A DNA stretch of 64,000 nucleotides from Haladaptatus halobius (GTDB taxonomy: Archaea > Halobacteriota > Halobacteria > Halobacteriales > Haladaptataceae): positions 62,001 to 126,000 of the forward strand of contig NZ_CP085336.1 of assembly GCF_020618475.1 (NCBI RefSeq). Reading direction: 5' to 3'. The position numbers were made by a program, and so were the translations under genes. Positions 37,136 through 46,270 of this stretch are shown piece by piece. Position 1 is the stretch's first letter. The number at the start of each line of letters is the position of its first letter. The notes under the pieces are model-generated. The model saw only the letters and a list, made by a program, of their open reading frames with translations, made no database searches and was not told the DNA's origin.

Positions 37136-37896
37136 ACGAATGGCCGGAGGGTGCAGTGGAATACGTACAAGCAATCACTGATACGAAACTCTTACTCTCA
37201 CACCGCTATGCAGAGTGGATGTTAACGGGACCGTCACTCGAAGATGATATCGGCGGTGCCAGTGCTGCTCAGGATGAAGTTGGTCATGTCCGACAACTGA
37301 TTCGTCTCCTCGAACAACAGGGTCGGGAAACCGACTGGCTCGAAGGAGATCGTGAGCTCAATGAGTTCAGGAATGCAACGACATTAGACACGTCGAGCGA
37401 AACCTGGGTCGAGCACCTTACCACAGTCGCTACGGCAGATCGCGCAGCCTGGTATTTGCTCGATTCGATCACGTCTGATGACTTCACAGGACTAGTCGAG
37501 AAGATAGGTGAGGACGAATACTTCCACCTCGAATACCATGATGCTCGCTTGGCGACGCTCGCACGAAATCGGCCTAATGAGTTGGAATCGGCCTTCAAGG
37601 ATGCACTGTCGAAGACATTGGTGTTCATCGGTCCAGTGTCCTACAACACCGATTCGGATCCTCTCGTTCAAGCGGGGTTCGTAGACCGATCCGCCGCGGA
37701 ACTACGAACAGCGCTACTGTCCCACTATGAGAAGCTCTTTGATGGGATGGCCGTTTCACTTGACGATGTCAATCGGGAGGCTCCACCACCCGACGAGTGG
37801 GATGCTACCCGGCGGCGAGTCGAAAATGGAGTGATTAGTCAATCGGTTGTTGACTCCTTAACAGGTGTCCAGAACAAGGAGTTCGCCGTGGAATGA
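37132..37896 (+). CDS. paaC: phenylacetyl-CoA epoxidase structural subunit PaaC
   Basis: A 254-residue ferritin-like protein. GASAAQDEVGHVRQLIRLL and KIGEDEYFHLEYHDARLATL preserve the helical layout of the family. In bacteria PaaC lacks a functional iron site and pairs with PaaA to form the catalytic heterodimer. Here several ligand-like residues remain (Asp-Glu, His, Glu, His), so occupancy cannot be excluded. Translationally coupled to paaB upstream and the zinc-ribbon gene downstream. Confidence 0.85.
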   Translation: MNEWPEGAVEYVQAITDTKLLLSHRYAEWMLTGPSLEDDIGGASAAQDEVGHVRQLIRLLEQQGRETDWLEGDRELNEFRNATTLDTSSETWVEHLTTVATADRAAWYLLDSITSDDFTGLVEKIGEDEYFHLEYHDARLATLARNRPNELESAFKDALSKTLVFIGPVSYNTDSDPLVQAGFVDRSAAELRTALLSHYEKLFDGMAVSLDDVNREAPPPDEWDATRRRVENGVISQSVVDSLTGVQNKEFAVE

Positions 37897-38087
37897 GTGC
37901 CATGAATGAGCCTTCGACTGGGAAAGACGCATTCGAACCAACCTGTCCCTTCTGTAGGTCGAGTGACGTCGAGCGAGAGTCTGCATTCGGGTCGGAGATT
38001 TCCAAAGCCCAGTATTACTGTCATAACTGTCAAACTATGTTCGAACGGCTCAAGTATGACGGCAAGCGGCCAGACACAGGCCGCTAG
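37893..38087 (+). CDS. zinc-ribbon protein, C-terminal half of split PaaD
   Basis: A 64-residue protein with CPFC (Cys18, Cys21) and CHNC (Cys43, Cys46), and between them the SAFGSEISKAQYYCHNC segment that matches the end of bacterial PaaD (SEFGSTACKALYRC). The overlap with paaC and the order in the operon support assignment to the same epoxidase maturation function as the DUF59 gene. Convergent and 4 bases overlapping with the gene at 38084. Confidence 0.82.
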   Translation: MSAMNEPSTGKDAFEPTCPFCRSSDVERESAFGSEISKAQYYCHNCQTMFERLKYDGKRPDTGR

Positions 38088-38518
38088 AGCGGCAACTTTC
38101 GGAAGTCCCACGAAATCTCCGAGTTTGGTTCTAGTGCGATTTTGACCCGTTTGTGCCCGCCGGCACCCGGAACGGACTTAACCGTCCCAAAAAGTGCGCG
38201 TTCAATCTTTTTCTCGACTTCACGGTCATTCACTACTGAGGCATCTCCGCGCCGCATGATTCCTCGATGTTGTGAGTAATCGTCGGCACCTGCATCAACA
38301 ACCGCCGCGGCTTTTCCTGTCGCCCTGACGTTCTTCGTCTTGACAGCGTCATTGTCGGTTTCGAAACAGAGCATTCCATCGAGCTCTGCAAAGGCTACAG
38401 GAACAACGTGCGGGAGTCCGTCAGATCCGATGCTTGCAAATCGCATCACTGGCATCTGACCGAGTAACTCTGCTCGCTCATCTTGGGTAAGTGCGATTTT
38501 GTCGTAATCTCGGGTCAC
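38084..38518 (-). CDS. pyridoxamine-phosphate-oxidase-like flavin-binding protein
   Basis: A 144-residue split-barrel protein (PNPOx-like). MRFASIGSDGLPHVVPVAFA, LCFETDNDAVKTKNVRATGK and AAAVVDAGADD follow the F420/FMN-binding haloarchaeal group. Such proteins are small flavin or F420 reductases, or haem-related enzymes. Function in the island is uncertain; it may simply converge on the paa operon. Its start ATG at 38518 fits the family. Confidence 0.8.
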   Translation of the reverse strand: MTRDYDKIALTQDERAELLGQMPVMRFASIGSDGLPHVVPVAFAELDGMLCFETDNDAVKTKNVRATGKAAAVVDAGADDYSQHRGIMRRGDASVVNDREVEKKIERALFGTVKSVPGAGGHKRVKIALEPNSEISWDFRKLPL

Positions 38519-38594
38519 ATCGGAAATTGGTGGCTGAAGCTCTTCAGTCTACCTACCAAACTTATATATGGGTGGGTGATAACTGAATTAGTGT

Positions 38595-39449
38595 ATGGAG
38601 TCATTCGCTGACCTCGAGTTAGAGAACTTCAGTACTGAGATGGATGACCATGTGGGAATCCTTCGTATCGACCGACCGCCGGCGAACGCCCACGACCTCG
38701 ATATGATAATCGAACTTCAGTCGGCCATCGAGAGTGTTCGATTCGACGAGGATGTCCGTGTTGCCGTCCTCGCCAGCGCGAACGACCGATTCTTCTCGAC
38801 CGGCTTTGACATTGAGGTGCTACAAGAGGAAAGTGGCAGCCACATTGGTAAAGCGAGTCAGACGAGCAAGGAAGCGATCATGAAGATGCGGACGACGGAC
38901 ACCCTGTTTATCGCCGCCGTCGACGGTCACTGCATGGGTGGTGGTCTCGAATTTGCCCTCGCATGTGACATGCGGTACATCGGTAACGATGACGAGTACA
39001 ATATTGGCGTGCCTGAGGTTGACTTGGGACTCATCCCCGGTGAAGCAGGGACGCAACTCCTTCCCCGCTACGTCGGTCGGTCGAAAGCACTCAAAATGAT
39101 GATTAGCGGTGAAACGCTTACCCCCGAAGAAGCACACGAAATTGGGCTATTTGACGAACTCACTGAAGTGGGTGAAGCGGAAGAGGAAGTACTTGAGTTT
39201 GCGCATGAGATCGCCCAACTCCCGAACAAAGCAGTCGGCTTCGACAAACTCGCCGTCAACGAAGGAATGGAACTCCCCCTGTGGGATGCCCTTGCGCATG
39301 AGCGTGAACTCCAGAATCAGCTCTTCGAGACCCCTGGTGCGAAGGAAGGTATTGCTGCATTCCTTGAAAAGCGTGACCCAGACTTCGTTGAAGCCGAGCT
39401 TGGCGACAAGGACGTTAAAGAACTCTCAAAAGTCGAATCCGAACGCTGA
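38595..39449 (+). CDS. enoyl-CoA hydratase/isomerase family protein (PaaG/PaaF-like candidate)
   Basis: A 284-residue crotonase. CMGGGLEFALACDMRYIGND and GVPEVDLGLIPGEAGTQLLP hold both candidate catalytic glutamates. It is a little longer than the norm, with an acidic tail. It stands on the paa operon strand about 500 bases downstream. In the phenylacetate route PaaG isomerises the epoxide to an oxepin and PaaF hydrates the ring-opened product. Position suggests one of these but sequence does not separate them. Confidence 0.85.
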   Translation: MESFADLELENFSTEMDDHVGILRIDRPPANAHDLDMIIELQSAIESVRFDEDVRVAVLASANDRFFSTGFDIEVLQEESGSHIGKASQTSKEAIMKMRTTDTLFIAAVDGHCMGGGLEFALACDMRYIGNDDEYNIGVPEVDLGLIPGEAGTQLLPRYVGRSKALKMMISGETLTPEEAHEIGLFDELTEVGEAEEEVLEFAHEIAQLPNKAVGFDKLAVNEGMELPLWDALAHERELQNQLFETPGAKEGIAAFLEKRDPDFVEAELGDKDVKELSKVESER

Positions 39450-39806
39450 TCCAATGGAAGACATCCCTCTGGACACCCATCCAGATCATCTGTCCCATAG
39501 ATCAACCTCGCTCTGGCAAGCGCTGAGTGTCAATCAGTCCCATAGCTGAAACAGAGAACCAAAGAGATCGAGTCCCATCATCAATGAGCGCCTGACGTGC
39601 TGTGCGGAGAACGCAGCGCTCACGTGTATACCTGATTTTCTTACGGAAATAAGTGGGTGGAAAGTGAACACCCTGAATCCTTCCACGGGGGACGACTGCA
39701 GGCTATATAGAAAAACGCCTAGAAATACGGGCTCAGTGAAGCAAAAACCCATTGCGGGTAAAATCGAGAGAGAAAGTTATGTCCCAACCATTTTGAGCAG
39801 TGTCAA
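39450..39806. other. intergenic region without a recognised gene
   Basis: About 360 bases between the converging crotonase and acyl-CoA dehydrogenase genes; no gene or element visible. Confidence 0.45.
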
Positions 39807-40961
39807 TTAGATTCCGAGCACAGCACTTGCGACTGTTGTCTTCTGGATTTCGCTTGTTCCGCCGATGATGCTCAGTATTTTGGCGTCCCGGTAGTACCGT
39901 TCTAGCGGGAGATCCTTTCTGTATCCTTTCCCTCCATGGATTTGAATGGCGTTACGTGTCACGAATTCGGCAGCGTTGCTCGCGACGAACTTCGCCTTGC
40001 TGGATGCGCGTGTATCGCCTTTCTCGTCAGCGATCATGGTCGCAGAGTCATATACAAGGTGACGTGCACTTTCGAGATGAGCGTCCATCTCGGCGATGAG
40101 CACCTGAACGGCTTGATAGTTTCCAACTGATTGCCCCCCTTGCTCGCGCTCACTCGCATATTCGATTGCACAGTCGAACGCTGCTCCGGCGATTCCAATA
40201 CCAATAGCCCCAAGCCCTGTTCGAGCCATATCGATGGTTCCCATTGCAAGACGGAATCCCTGCCCGACATTACCGAGGAGTGCGTTTTTAGGAACGATAA
40301 CATCATCGAGCGATGAGTCACCAGTAACATGGCCGCGCATACCCATAAACTCTGTTCGACCGAATTCAAAGCCGGATACCTCATCACTACCTGGTACAAG
40401 CAGGACACTCACGCCGTGAGAATCATCTGGCGTCGGCCGCACACGTGCGACGACAAGATGAACATCAGCGATGCCGGCATTCGTGCCAAAGGCTTTCTCG
40501 CCGGAGATAGCATAGCCATTGTCACGCTCTTCGGCAACGGTCTCAAGTTCGGACGGTGAACTGCCTGCTCCTGGCTCTGTCAGTAACATTGCACCGACAG
40601 CCTCGCCATTGATCATCGCGGGAAGATATGTCTCACGTTGTTCTTCCGTGCCAAACTGTGCAATTGGGACGGTGGCGAATGTGTGACCCTGAATACTTTC
40701 TGCGACGGCACCGCTCTCCCGGGCAACCTCCTCGACTGCCAGACAGTACGAGACGAAATCCGAATCCAGTCCGCCATACTTCTCTGGAAGGAGGATACCG
40801 AGAAGCCCATAATCTCCAGCAGCTTCCATCACATCCCGTGGAAACTCGTCGGTTTCCTCAATTTCCTCTGCACGTGGGGCGACGACCTCCGTTGCAAACT
40901 CGGCTGCCTGATCGCGCACTTCTCGATTCTCTGCTGATAGCGCACTCTCAATGAGAGCCAT
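39807..40961 (-). CDS. acyl-CoA dehydrogenase with atypical catalytic-base position
   Basis: A 384-residue FAD flavoprotein of normal length with AMLLTEPGAGSSPSEL, a FTKxx-like substrate loop, REQGGQSVGNYQAVQ and IHGGKGYRKDLPLERYYRDA. The C-terminal catalytic segment reads IIGGTSEIQK where short- and medium-chain enzymes have YEGT, so the usual glutamate base is Gly. At the alternative base site of isovaleryl-type enzymes the sequence reads IDMARTGLG, giving Ala. It may use another base or have an unusual reaction. Divergent from no close partner; upstream lies a separate aldehyde dehydrogenase gene on the same strand. Confidence 0.85.
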   Translation of the reverse strand: MALIESALSAENREVRDQAAEFATEVVAPRAEEIEETDEFPRDVMEAAGDYGLLGILLPEKYGGLDSDFVSYCLAVEEVARESGAVAESIQGHTFATVPIAQFGTEEQRETYLPAMINGEAVGAMLLTEPGAGSSPSELETVAEERDNGYAISGEKAFGTNAGIADVHLVVARVRPTPDDSHGVSVLLVPGSDEVSGFEFGRTEFMGMRGHVTGDSSLDDVIVPKNALLGNVGQGFRLAMGTIDMARTGLGAIGIGIAGAAFDCAIEYASEREQGGQSVGNYQAVQVLIAEMDAHLESARHLVYDSATMIADEKGDTRASSKAKFVASNAAEFVTRNAIQIHGGKGYRKDLPLERYYRDAKILSIIGGTSEIQKTTVASAVLGI

Positions 40962-41190
40962 ATACTCATGTAGTCCAGTGCAGGGGCTAAAACTTCACCC
41001 TTTCGTGTGGGAGAGATCTCGGACTTGTTCAGTAGTAGATGACTGCCACTGTTATCGGTCAAGAACTGGAGATCAACAGTCATCTAAATTGCGGAGAGCA
41101 TCAAGGAATCTCGGAAAGCCTTGCCCCGGAAGGAAGCGAGTGAATCACAATCGACGAGTTTGGATACAAATCTCTTGATTCAGTTGAACT

Positions 41191-42642
41191 CTAACTAAGG
41201 TTGACGTTGATGTTTTTCACTTGCGTGTACTCGTTGATTGCTTCACGGCCCTGCTCACGACCATATCCGCTATCTTTGTATCCCCCGAAGGGAGTTTGCG
41301 GGAACGTGACCGGGTACTCGTTGACGCTCACCATCCCGTAGTCAAGATATTCTGCGACGGTGTGTGCGCGAGTCAAATCAGACGTCCAGACGCCAGCGAG
41401 GAGGCCATATGGAGAGTCATTAGCAATCTCAATAGCCTCCTCTTCGTCCTCAAACGTAACTACCGAAAGAACCGGCCCAAAGATTTCCTCACGAGCAATG
41501 GTCATGTCGTTTGTGACGTCAGTGAACACCGTCGGTTCAACGAAGTACCCCCGATCTTTTTCAGATGGGATACCACCCCCGGTCACCAGCGTTCCCCCTT
41601 CTTCTTTCCCGATTTCAATATATTCGAGGATCTCTTTGCGCTGGCTCTCGCTTACAACTGGACCCATTCGGGCGTCATCATCAATACCGCTTCCGAGAGG
41701 CGTCTGTTCAGCACGGGTCGCCACTAGATCAAGGACTTCATCATGAATATCCTCATGCACGAGGAGTCGTGACCCTGCCCAGCACATCTGACCGGCATTC
41801 ATGAAGATTCCGTTATGAATACCCCGCGCCGCAGCCTCAATATCAGCATCCTCAAAAACAATGTTTGGGCCCTTACCACCGAGTTCAAGCGTGATTCCTG
41901 TGATGTTATTCGCGGCGCTCTCCATCACACCCTTTCCAACACCTGTACTTCCAGTAAATGCAATATGGTCGACATCTAGATGTGATGCTAACGCAGCACC
42001 GGCGTCACTTCCTGAGCCAGGGATGACATTTATGACGCCATCTGGGAGATCTGCTTCTTCGGCAGCTTTTGCATAATAGAGCGCCGTAAGTGGGGTCGTA
42101 CTTGACGGCTTTACCACAAGGGAGTTTCCACAAGCGAGTGCCGGTGCGAGACTTCGTCCGGCAAGCTGGAACGGGTAGTTCCAAGGAACTACATGACCGG
42201 TCACCCCGATCGGTTCACGACGGGTATAATCAAGGCGATCTCCCGGGACAGGGATCGTTTCACCTTCGATCTTATCGGCCCAGCCAGCATAGTACTGGAA
42301 TGTATTAATTGCAGTCTCGACGTCGATCTGTGCCTCAAATGGTGTTTTCCCATTATCATATGACTCTGTCAAGACAATTTCATCCCGCATCGAGTCAAGC
42401 GCGGCCGAGAACTCTCTGACATAATCTGCACGCTCTCCGGGAGCGAGCTGGCGCCACTCACTATCGCGATCGACTGCCCGTTTAGCTGCGGAAACGGCAT
42501 GTTCGACGTCTTTCTCACCCGCTTTCGCAACTGTCGTGTATACCTCCTCAGTCGCCGGATTGAGCGTCTCAATGGTTGTCTCGTCGTCGGCCGATGTCCA
42601 TTCTCCGTCGATATACAGCTCTGTCGGACCTGAGTAACTCAC
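41191..42642 (-). CDS. NAD(P)-dependent aldehyde dehydrogenase
   Basis: A 483-residue enzyme with GSTGVGK cofactor motif, TLELGGKGPNIVF (catalytic Glu), MNAGQMCWAGSRLL (nucleophilic Cys) and EEIFGPVLSVVTFEDEEEAI. It belongs to the betaine-aldehyde/aromatic aldehyde group. In the island it could oxidise an aromatic aldehyde or the semialdehyde formed by ring opening (the aldehyde dehydrogenase half of PaaZ). The PaaZ-like role is speculative since no active MaoC domain is attached. Divergent from the thiolase gene across a short promoter region. Confidence 0.88.
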   Translation of the reverse strand: MSYSGPTELYIDGEWTSADDETTIETLNPATEEVYTTVAKAGEKDVEHAVSAAKRAVDRDSEWRQLAPGERADYVREFSAALDSMRDEIVLTESYDNGKTPFEAQIDVETAINTFQYYAGWADKIEGETIPVPGDRLDYTRREPIGVTGHVVPWNYPFQLAGRSLAPALACGNSLVVKPSSTTPLTALYYAKAAEEADLPDGVINVIPGSGSDAGAALASHLDVDHIAFTGSTGVGKGVMESAANNITGITLELGGKGPNIVFEDADIEAAARGIHNGIFMNAGQMCWAGSRLLVHEDIHDEVLDLVATRAEQTPLGSGIDDDARMGPVVSESQRKEILEYIEIGKEEGGTLVTGGGIPSEKDRGYFVEPTVFTDVTNDMTIAREEIFGPVLSVVTFEDEEEAIEIANDSPYGLLAGVWTSDLTRAHTVAEYLDYGMVSVNEYPVTFPQTPFGGYKDSGYGREQGREAINEYTQVKNINVNLS

Positions 42643-42754
42643 ATCGTGCTATTGACACTCAACCCTATAATCAGTTGGGGTTCCGGCCACATTTTATATA
42701 GTGGATCGTGCCATTCCCCATGTGTTTTTTACCATGCTTTTCCATTGTAATGGT

Positions 42755-43930
42755 GTGACAGAGGCATATGTTATCGGGGCTGGCCAGTCACCGTTTGGAT
42801 CCTTCCCCGACAAGAGCTATCGATCCCTGTTCGAGACAGCATTCAATCGCGCACTCGACAGTATCGATACCCGTATTGATCGAAATCGAATTGAGGAGGC
42901 GTTTATTGGAACACTCGGAGTTGGCGGACGACAGCTCGGTCTGAGTGGTCCAGCCGTCACTGAGCACATCGGACTTCACGGGATTTCGACAACGCGAGTA
43001 GAGAACGCGTGCGCTGCGAGTGGCTATGCATTTAGAAACGCCGTTGCTGCCGTTCGAGCCGGTCTCGCTGACCTCGTATTGGCGGGCGGGTACGAAATAA
43101 TGACGGACATGAGTTCTGACCATACGAAGTGGTGGCTCGGTGTGAGCGGCGAAACAGAGTGGGAGCGACTTTCAGGTACGACGTTTGCAGGCGTGTACGC
43201 ACAAATGGCGAGCGCACATATGGCTGCCTATGGGACAACCGTTGAAGATCTTTCCCGAGTTGCGGTGAAAAATCATCGTAATGGAGCATCAAACCCGAAT
43301 GCACAACTAGGATTTGAGTGTACTCTCGAGGATGCGATGGCAGCACCGACCGTCGCCGATCCACTCAATCTCTATCACTGTTGCCCAACGACGGATGGCG
43401 CGAGTGCTGTACTGATCGCGAATGAGGAGATTGCTCGGGAAATGAGCGAAACCGCAGTCCGTGTCGCTGGTATGGGTGCCTCAAGTGGCCGAGTTGGCTT
43501 GTTTCAACGTGATACATTCACTGGTATCCCTGCAAGTGCGCGAGCGGCTGAACGCGCGTACAATGATGCTGATATCGGCCCTGAAGAAATTGATTTCGCG
43601 GAGGTTCACGACTGTTTCGCCATCGCAGAGATCATGGCGTACGAAGATTTGGGGTTCTGTGAACGCGGCGATGGAGGGCAGCTCCTTCGCGAGAAGGAGA
43701 CGGAGCCTGGCGGTCGATTGCCGGTTAATACGAGTGGGGGTCTGAAGTCAAAAGGCCATCCCATTGGTGCGACTGGCACCGGCCAAATTGTCGAAGTATT
43801 CGAACAGCTCCAAGGCGATGCCCATACGCAAGTCGAAGATCCGCGCTATGGACTCGCGCATAATGTCGGTGGGAGCGGGGGAAGTGCGACCGTCCATCTG
43901 TTCGAACGCACGGTGGGGGGAACAATATGA
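42755..43930 (+). CDS. SCP2-type thiolase
   Basis: About 390 residues. GTG 42755 (VTEAYVIGAGQSPFGSFPDK) fits the family start; in-frame ATG 42734 is an alternative. The nucleophile region is VENACAASGYAFRNAVAAVR (Cys). The C-terminal motif is GLKSKGHPIGATGTGQ and then HNVGGSGGSATVHLFE, lacking the second cysteine of classical thiolases, as in SCP-x and BbsB-type enzymes. It overlaps the following HMG-CoA-synthase-like gene by 4 bases. The pair is reminiscent of thiolase plus DUF35 complexes in which a partner protein shapes the CoA site. A CoA-dependent cleavage in aromatic or branched-chain breakdown is likely. Confidence 0.86.
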   Translation: MTEAYVIGAGQSPFGSFPDKSYRSLFETAFNRALDSIDTRIDRNRIEEAFIGTLGVGGRQLGLSGPAVTEHIGLHGISTTRVENACAASGYAFRNAVAAVRAGLADLVLAGGYEIMTDMSSDHTKWWLGVSGETEWERLSGTTFAGVYAQMASAHMAAYGTTVEDLSRVAVKNHRNGASNPNAQLGFECTLEDAMAAPTVADPLNLYHCCPTTDGASAVLIANEEIAREMSETAVRVAGMGASSGRVGLFQRDTFTGIPASARAAERAYNDADIGPEEIDFAEVHDCFAIAEIMAYEDLGFCERGDGGQLLREKETEPGGRLPVNTSGGLKSKGHPIGATGTGQIVEVFEQLQGDAHTQVEDPRYGLAHNVGGSGGSATVHLFERTVGGTI

Positions 43931-45342
43931 GAGGAATCGCGGCGATGGGGAGCTATCTCCCTCGTTTCCAAATCAGTTCAGAAACTGTCGCCGAATCGTG
44001 GGGTCACTATGATGGCTCTGGTATCGAGGCCAAGCGGGTTCCTGCGGCGGACGAGGACGCATTGACAATGGCCATCGAAGCAGTTGAAACTATGTTCGAT
44101 CAGAGTACCGTCGATGTTGACGCCATCACGTCAGTCCATTTCGCGACAACCACTCCGCCACTTGCGGAGGAAGAACTCATTCCGCGCCTCATTCGGATGC
44201 TCGGTCTTCCTAAAACAGTGTCAGCACGGATGTTCACGCAAAGTACTCGTGCAGGAGCGTCAGCGCTCGCTTCCGCACTCGACGCCGACGGTGTGGCTCT
44301 CGTTATTGCCTCGGATGCGCCACGAGGTGAGCCAGCTGACACGGATCACCCGTTCGGAGCCGGTGCTGCGGCCTTTCTCGTTACGGATTCGCCGACGGTC
44401 GAACACCTTGCGACGGCTAGTTTCGCCGACGAACTCCCAGGTATCCGATACCGAGAACGAGGTAGTGATGCGATTGAGGGGCTCGAAATAACGTCATATG
44501 AGCGTGAAGAAGTCAGACAGTGTGTAACAGAGGCCGTCTCACAACTTGATAGCGATCTTGACGAAGTGAGTGCTGCGGCAATACACCAACCCGACGCTCG
44601 CTTTCCATCGCGTGTTATCAGCGGAATATCAATCGATGAAGAAGCTGTGACCAAGGGCACAGTTGTCAACGAAATCGGTGACGCGGGTGCCGCCGGCGTT
44701 CCGTTCGGGTTGGTCAATAGTTTCTCGTCGGTTGAGGGTAACGAACAGACGCTCGCAGTGTTCTTCGGAAGTGGCGGCGGTGCGACTGCGATGTTGTTTC
44801 GGGGAGGGATTGACGGTGATTTTGGCGGTGTTCCTGATACCGAGGAGATCTCATACTCCACGTATCTTCGTGAGCGAGGATACATTGGAACGGTCGACGT
44901 ATCAGGCGGCGGCGCGCATGTCAGCCTTCCCTCTTGGCGGCGGACACTCGATCAGCGGTATCGCCTCTTAGCAGGACGATGCCCGGAGTGCCGCGCCCTC
45001 GCGTTTCCGCCGGAAGGAACATGCCCTGAATGTCACCGTGATATTGAGTTCGAACAAGTCGAACTCCCTCGGACAGGAATGGTTCGCGCAGTAACAGTAA
45101 TTGGACAGGGTGGTGCACCACCGGAGTTTACCGAGCAGCAGCGTCGAGACGGGGAGTACGGTGTTGCTATTGTCGAACTTGGAGTCGATGATGAGGAGAC
45201 CGTCACACTCCCGGCACAACTTACGGACACAGACCCCAATGCGATCGAAGTCGGGAACGAAGTCCGGGCGCTAATCCGCAAAATATATACACAAGAGGGC
45301 GTTCCTCGGTACGGCGTGAAATTCATACCGACTGAATCGTAG
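43927..45342 (+). CDS. HMG-CoA-synthase-like domain fused to DUF35 zinc-ribbon/OB domain
   Basis: A 471-residue fusion. Residues about 1-320 have a thiolase/HMG-CoA synthase fold (MGSYLPRFQISSETVAESWG; HQPDARFPSRVI supplies the His). At the nucleophile position relatives have Cys in an ACxAGT-type segment, but this reads FTQSTRAGAS (103-112), so no cysteine. Residues about 340-470 are DUF35: zinc ribbon CPEC...CPEC followed by an OB fold (RTGMVRAVTVIGQG). It is probably a non-catalytic partner of the thiolase upstream, channelling or binding CoA. Loss of the nucleophile is read by eye from alignment of short motifs. Confidence 0.82.
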   Translation: MRGIAAMGSYLPRFQISSETVAESWGHYDGSGIEAKRVPAADEDALTMAIEAVETMFDQSTVDVDAITSVHFATTTPPLAEEELIPRLIRMLGLPKTVSARMFTQSTRAGASALASALDADGVALVIASDAPRGEPADTDHPFGAGAAAFLVTDSPTVEHLATASFADELPGIRYRERGSDAIEGLEITSYEREEVRQCVTEAVSQLDSDLDEVSAAAIHQPDARFPSRVISGISIDEEAVTKGTVVNEIGDAGAAGVPFGLVNSFSSVEGNEQTLAVFFGSGGGATAMLFRGGIDGDFGGVPDTEEISYSTYLRERGYIGTVDVSGGGAHVSLPSWRRTLDQRYRLLAGRCPECRALAFPPEGTCPECHRDIEFEQVELPRTGMVRAVTVIGQGGAPPEFTEQQRRDGEYGVAIVELGVDDEETVTLPAQLTDTDPNAIEVGNEVRALIRKIYTQEGVPRYGVKFIPTES

Positions 45343-45358
45343 CCCTACTCGTCTTATT

Positions 45359-46267
45359 CTAGTTTATTGAAGTAAACGTCTGCGGATTATCGTCGATACG
45401 CCGGAGACAGCCACATTCGGATAGTGCTGTAAGATGCGCAGCCGCCTCGCCGGCACCCATCTTGATGTGGATCCCACTCATCTCTCCGAAGAGGATTCTC
45501 GCAACATCCCACGGTGTGACCGGTTCATCCCGCTGAACGACCGTCAAGACACGCTCTGAACGCTTCTCATGGTGAGCGATGATTTCATTAATGCGGCTCC
45601 TGAGTGAGACTTCTGTACCATGCCCGGGATACGCCCTTCCCTCCCGCGTTTGTAGCCGATTGAGCGTCTGACGATACGTTTCGAGAGGTCGTTTGGTACG
45701 TGTATCACTACCGCCAATATTCGGAGTATACGTCGGAAGAACAGCATCGCCAACGAAAATTTGTTCATTCGTTGCAAATGCTGCATGGCCACGTGTATGA
45801 CCAGGGGTGTGTACCACTTCGAAACCTGCGACTTGATCGCCATTCGAGAGCGCCTGAACAGGGACCTGATCTGGAAATGGAGACGGCGTATCATGATCCT
45901 GTACTGACTGCGTGACATCCTCCGGTACTCCCCATCGTTTGAGATGACGCGTATCACGCTTGATCCGCCGCTCACGTTCAACCTTGTATTCCGCAGCCAG
46001 CGGAACATCTGCCTCATGCATGAAGATGGTAGCATTAGTCAAATCAGCCAATCGTGGTGCAAGTCCAATGTGATCAATATGCCAATGTGATACGAAAATC
46101 GTATGGAGATCATTCAGTTGTAAACTAACATCTTTGAGTCCATTCCGTAGATGCTGCCAAGCGATGTCGCTTGGTGGCCCAGGGTCTATTACTACTCCCT
46201 GATCGGGGAAGACGTATGCACTATTCGTCCCCTCGGGACTGCCTTCGCCAACGGCGATTCGGTACAT
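45359..46267 (-). CDS. metallo-beta-lactamase fold hydrolase (paralogue of 25305)
   Basis: A 302-residue zinc hydrolase with VSHWHIDHIGL (HxHxDH), HTPGHTRGH, and FVGDAVLPTYTPNIGG. The same PTYTPNIGG-type core and C-terminal helical extension (LFGEMSGIHIKMGAGEAAAH) occur in the gene at 25305, so they share ancestry. It lies 3 bases downstream of the second UbiD gene on the same strand, so it may be in the UbiD operon. A role in hydrolysing a lactone or CoA-thioester formed by that pathway is possible but unproven. Confidence 0.86.
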   Translation of the reverse strand: MYRIAVGEGSPEGTNSAYVFPDQGVVIDPGPPSDIAWQHLRNGLKDVSLQLNDLHTIFVSHWHIDHIGLAPRLADLTNATIFMHEADVPLAAEYKVERERRIKRDTRHLKRWGVPEDVTQSVQDHDTPSPFPDQVPVQALSNGDQVAGFEVVHTPGHTRGHAAFATNEQIFVGDAVLPTYTPNIGGSDTRTKRPLETYRQTLNRLQTREGRAYPGHGTEVSLRSRINEIIAHHEKRSERVLTVVQRDEPVTPWDVARILFGEMSGIHIKMGAGEAAAHLTALSECGCLRRIDDNPQTFTSIN

Positions 46268-46270
46268 CTG

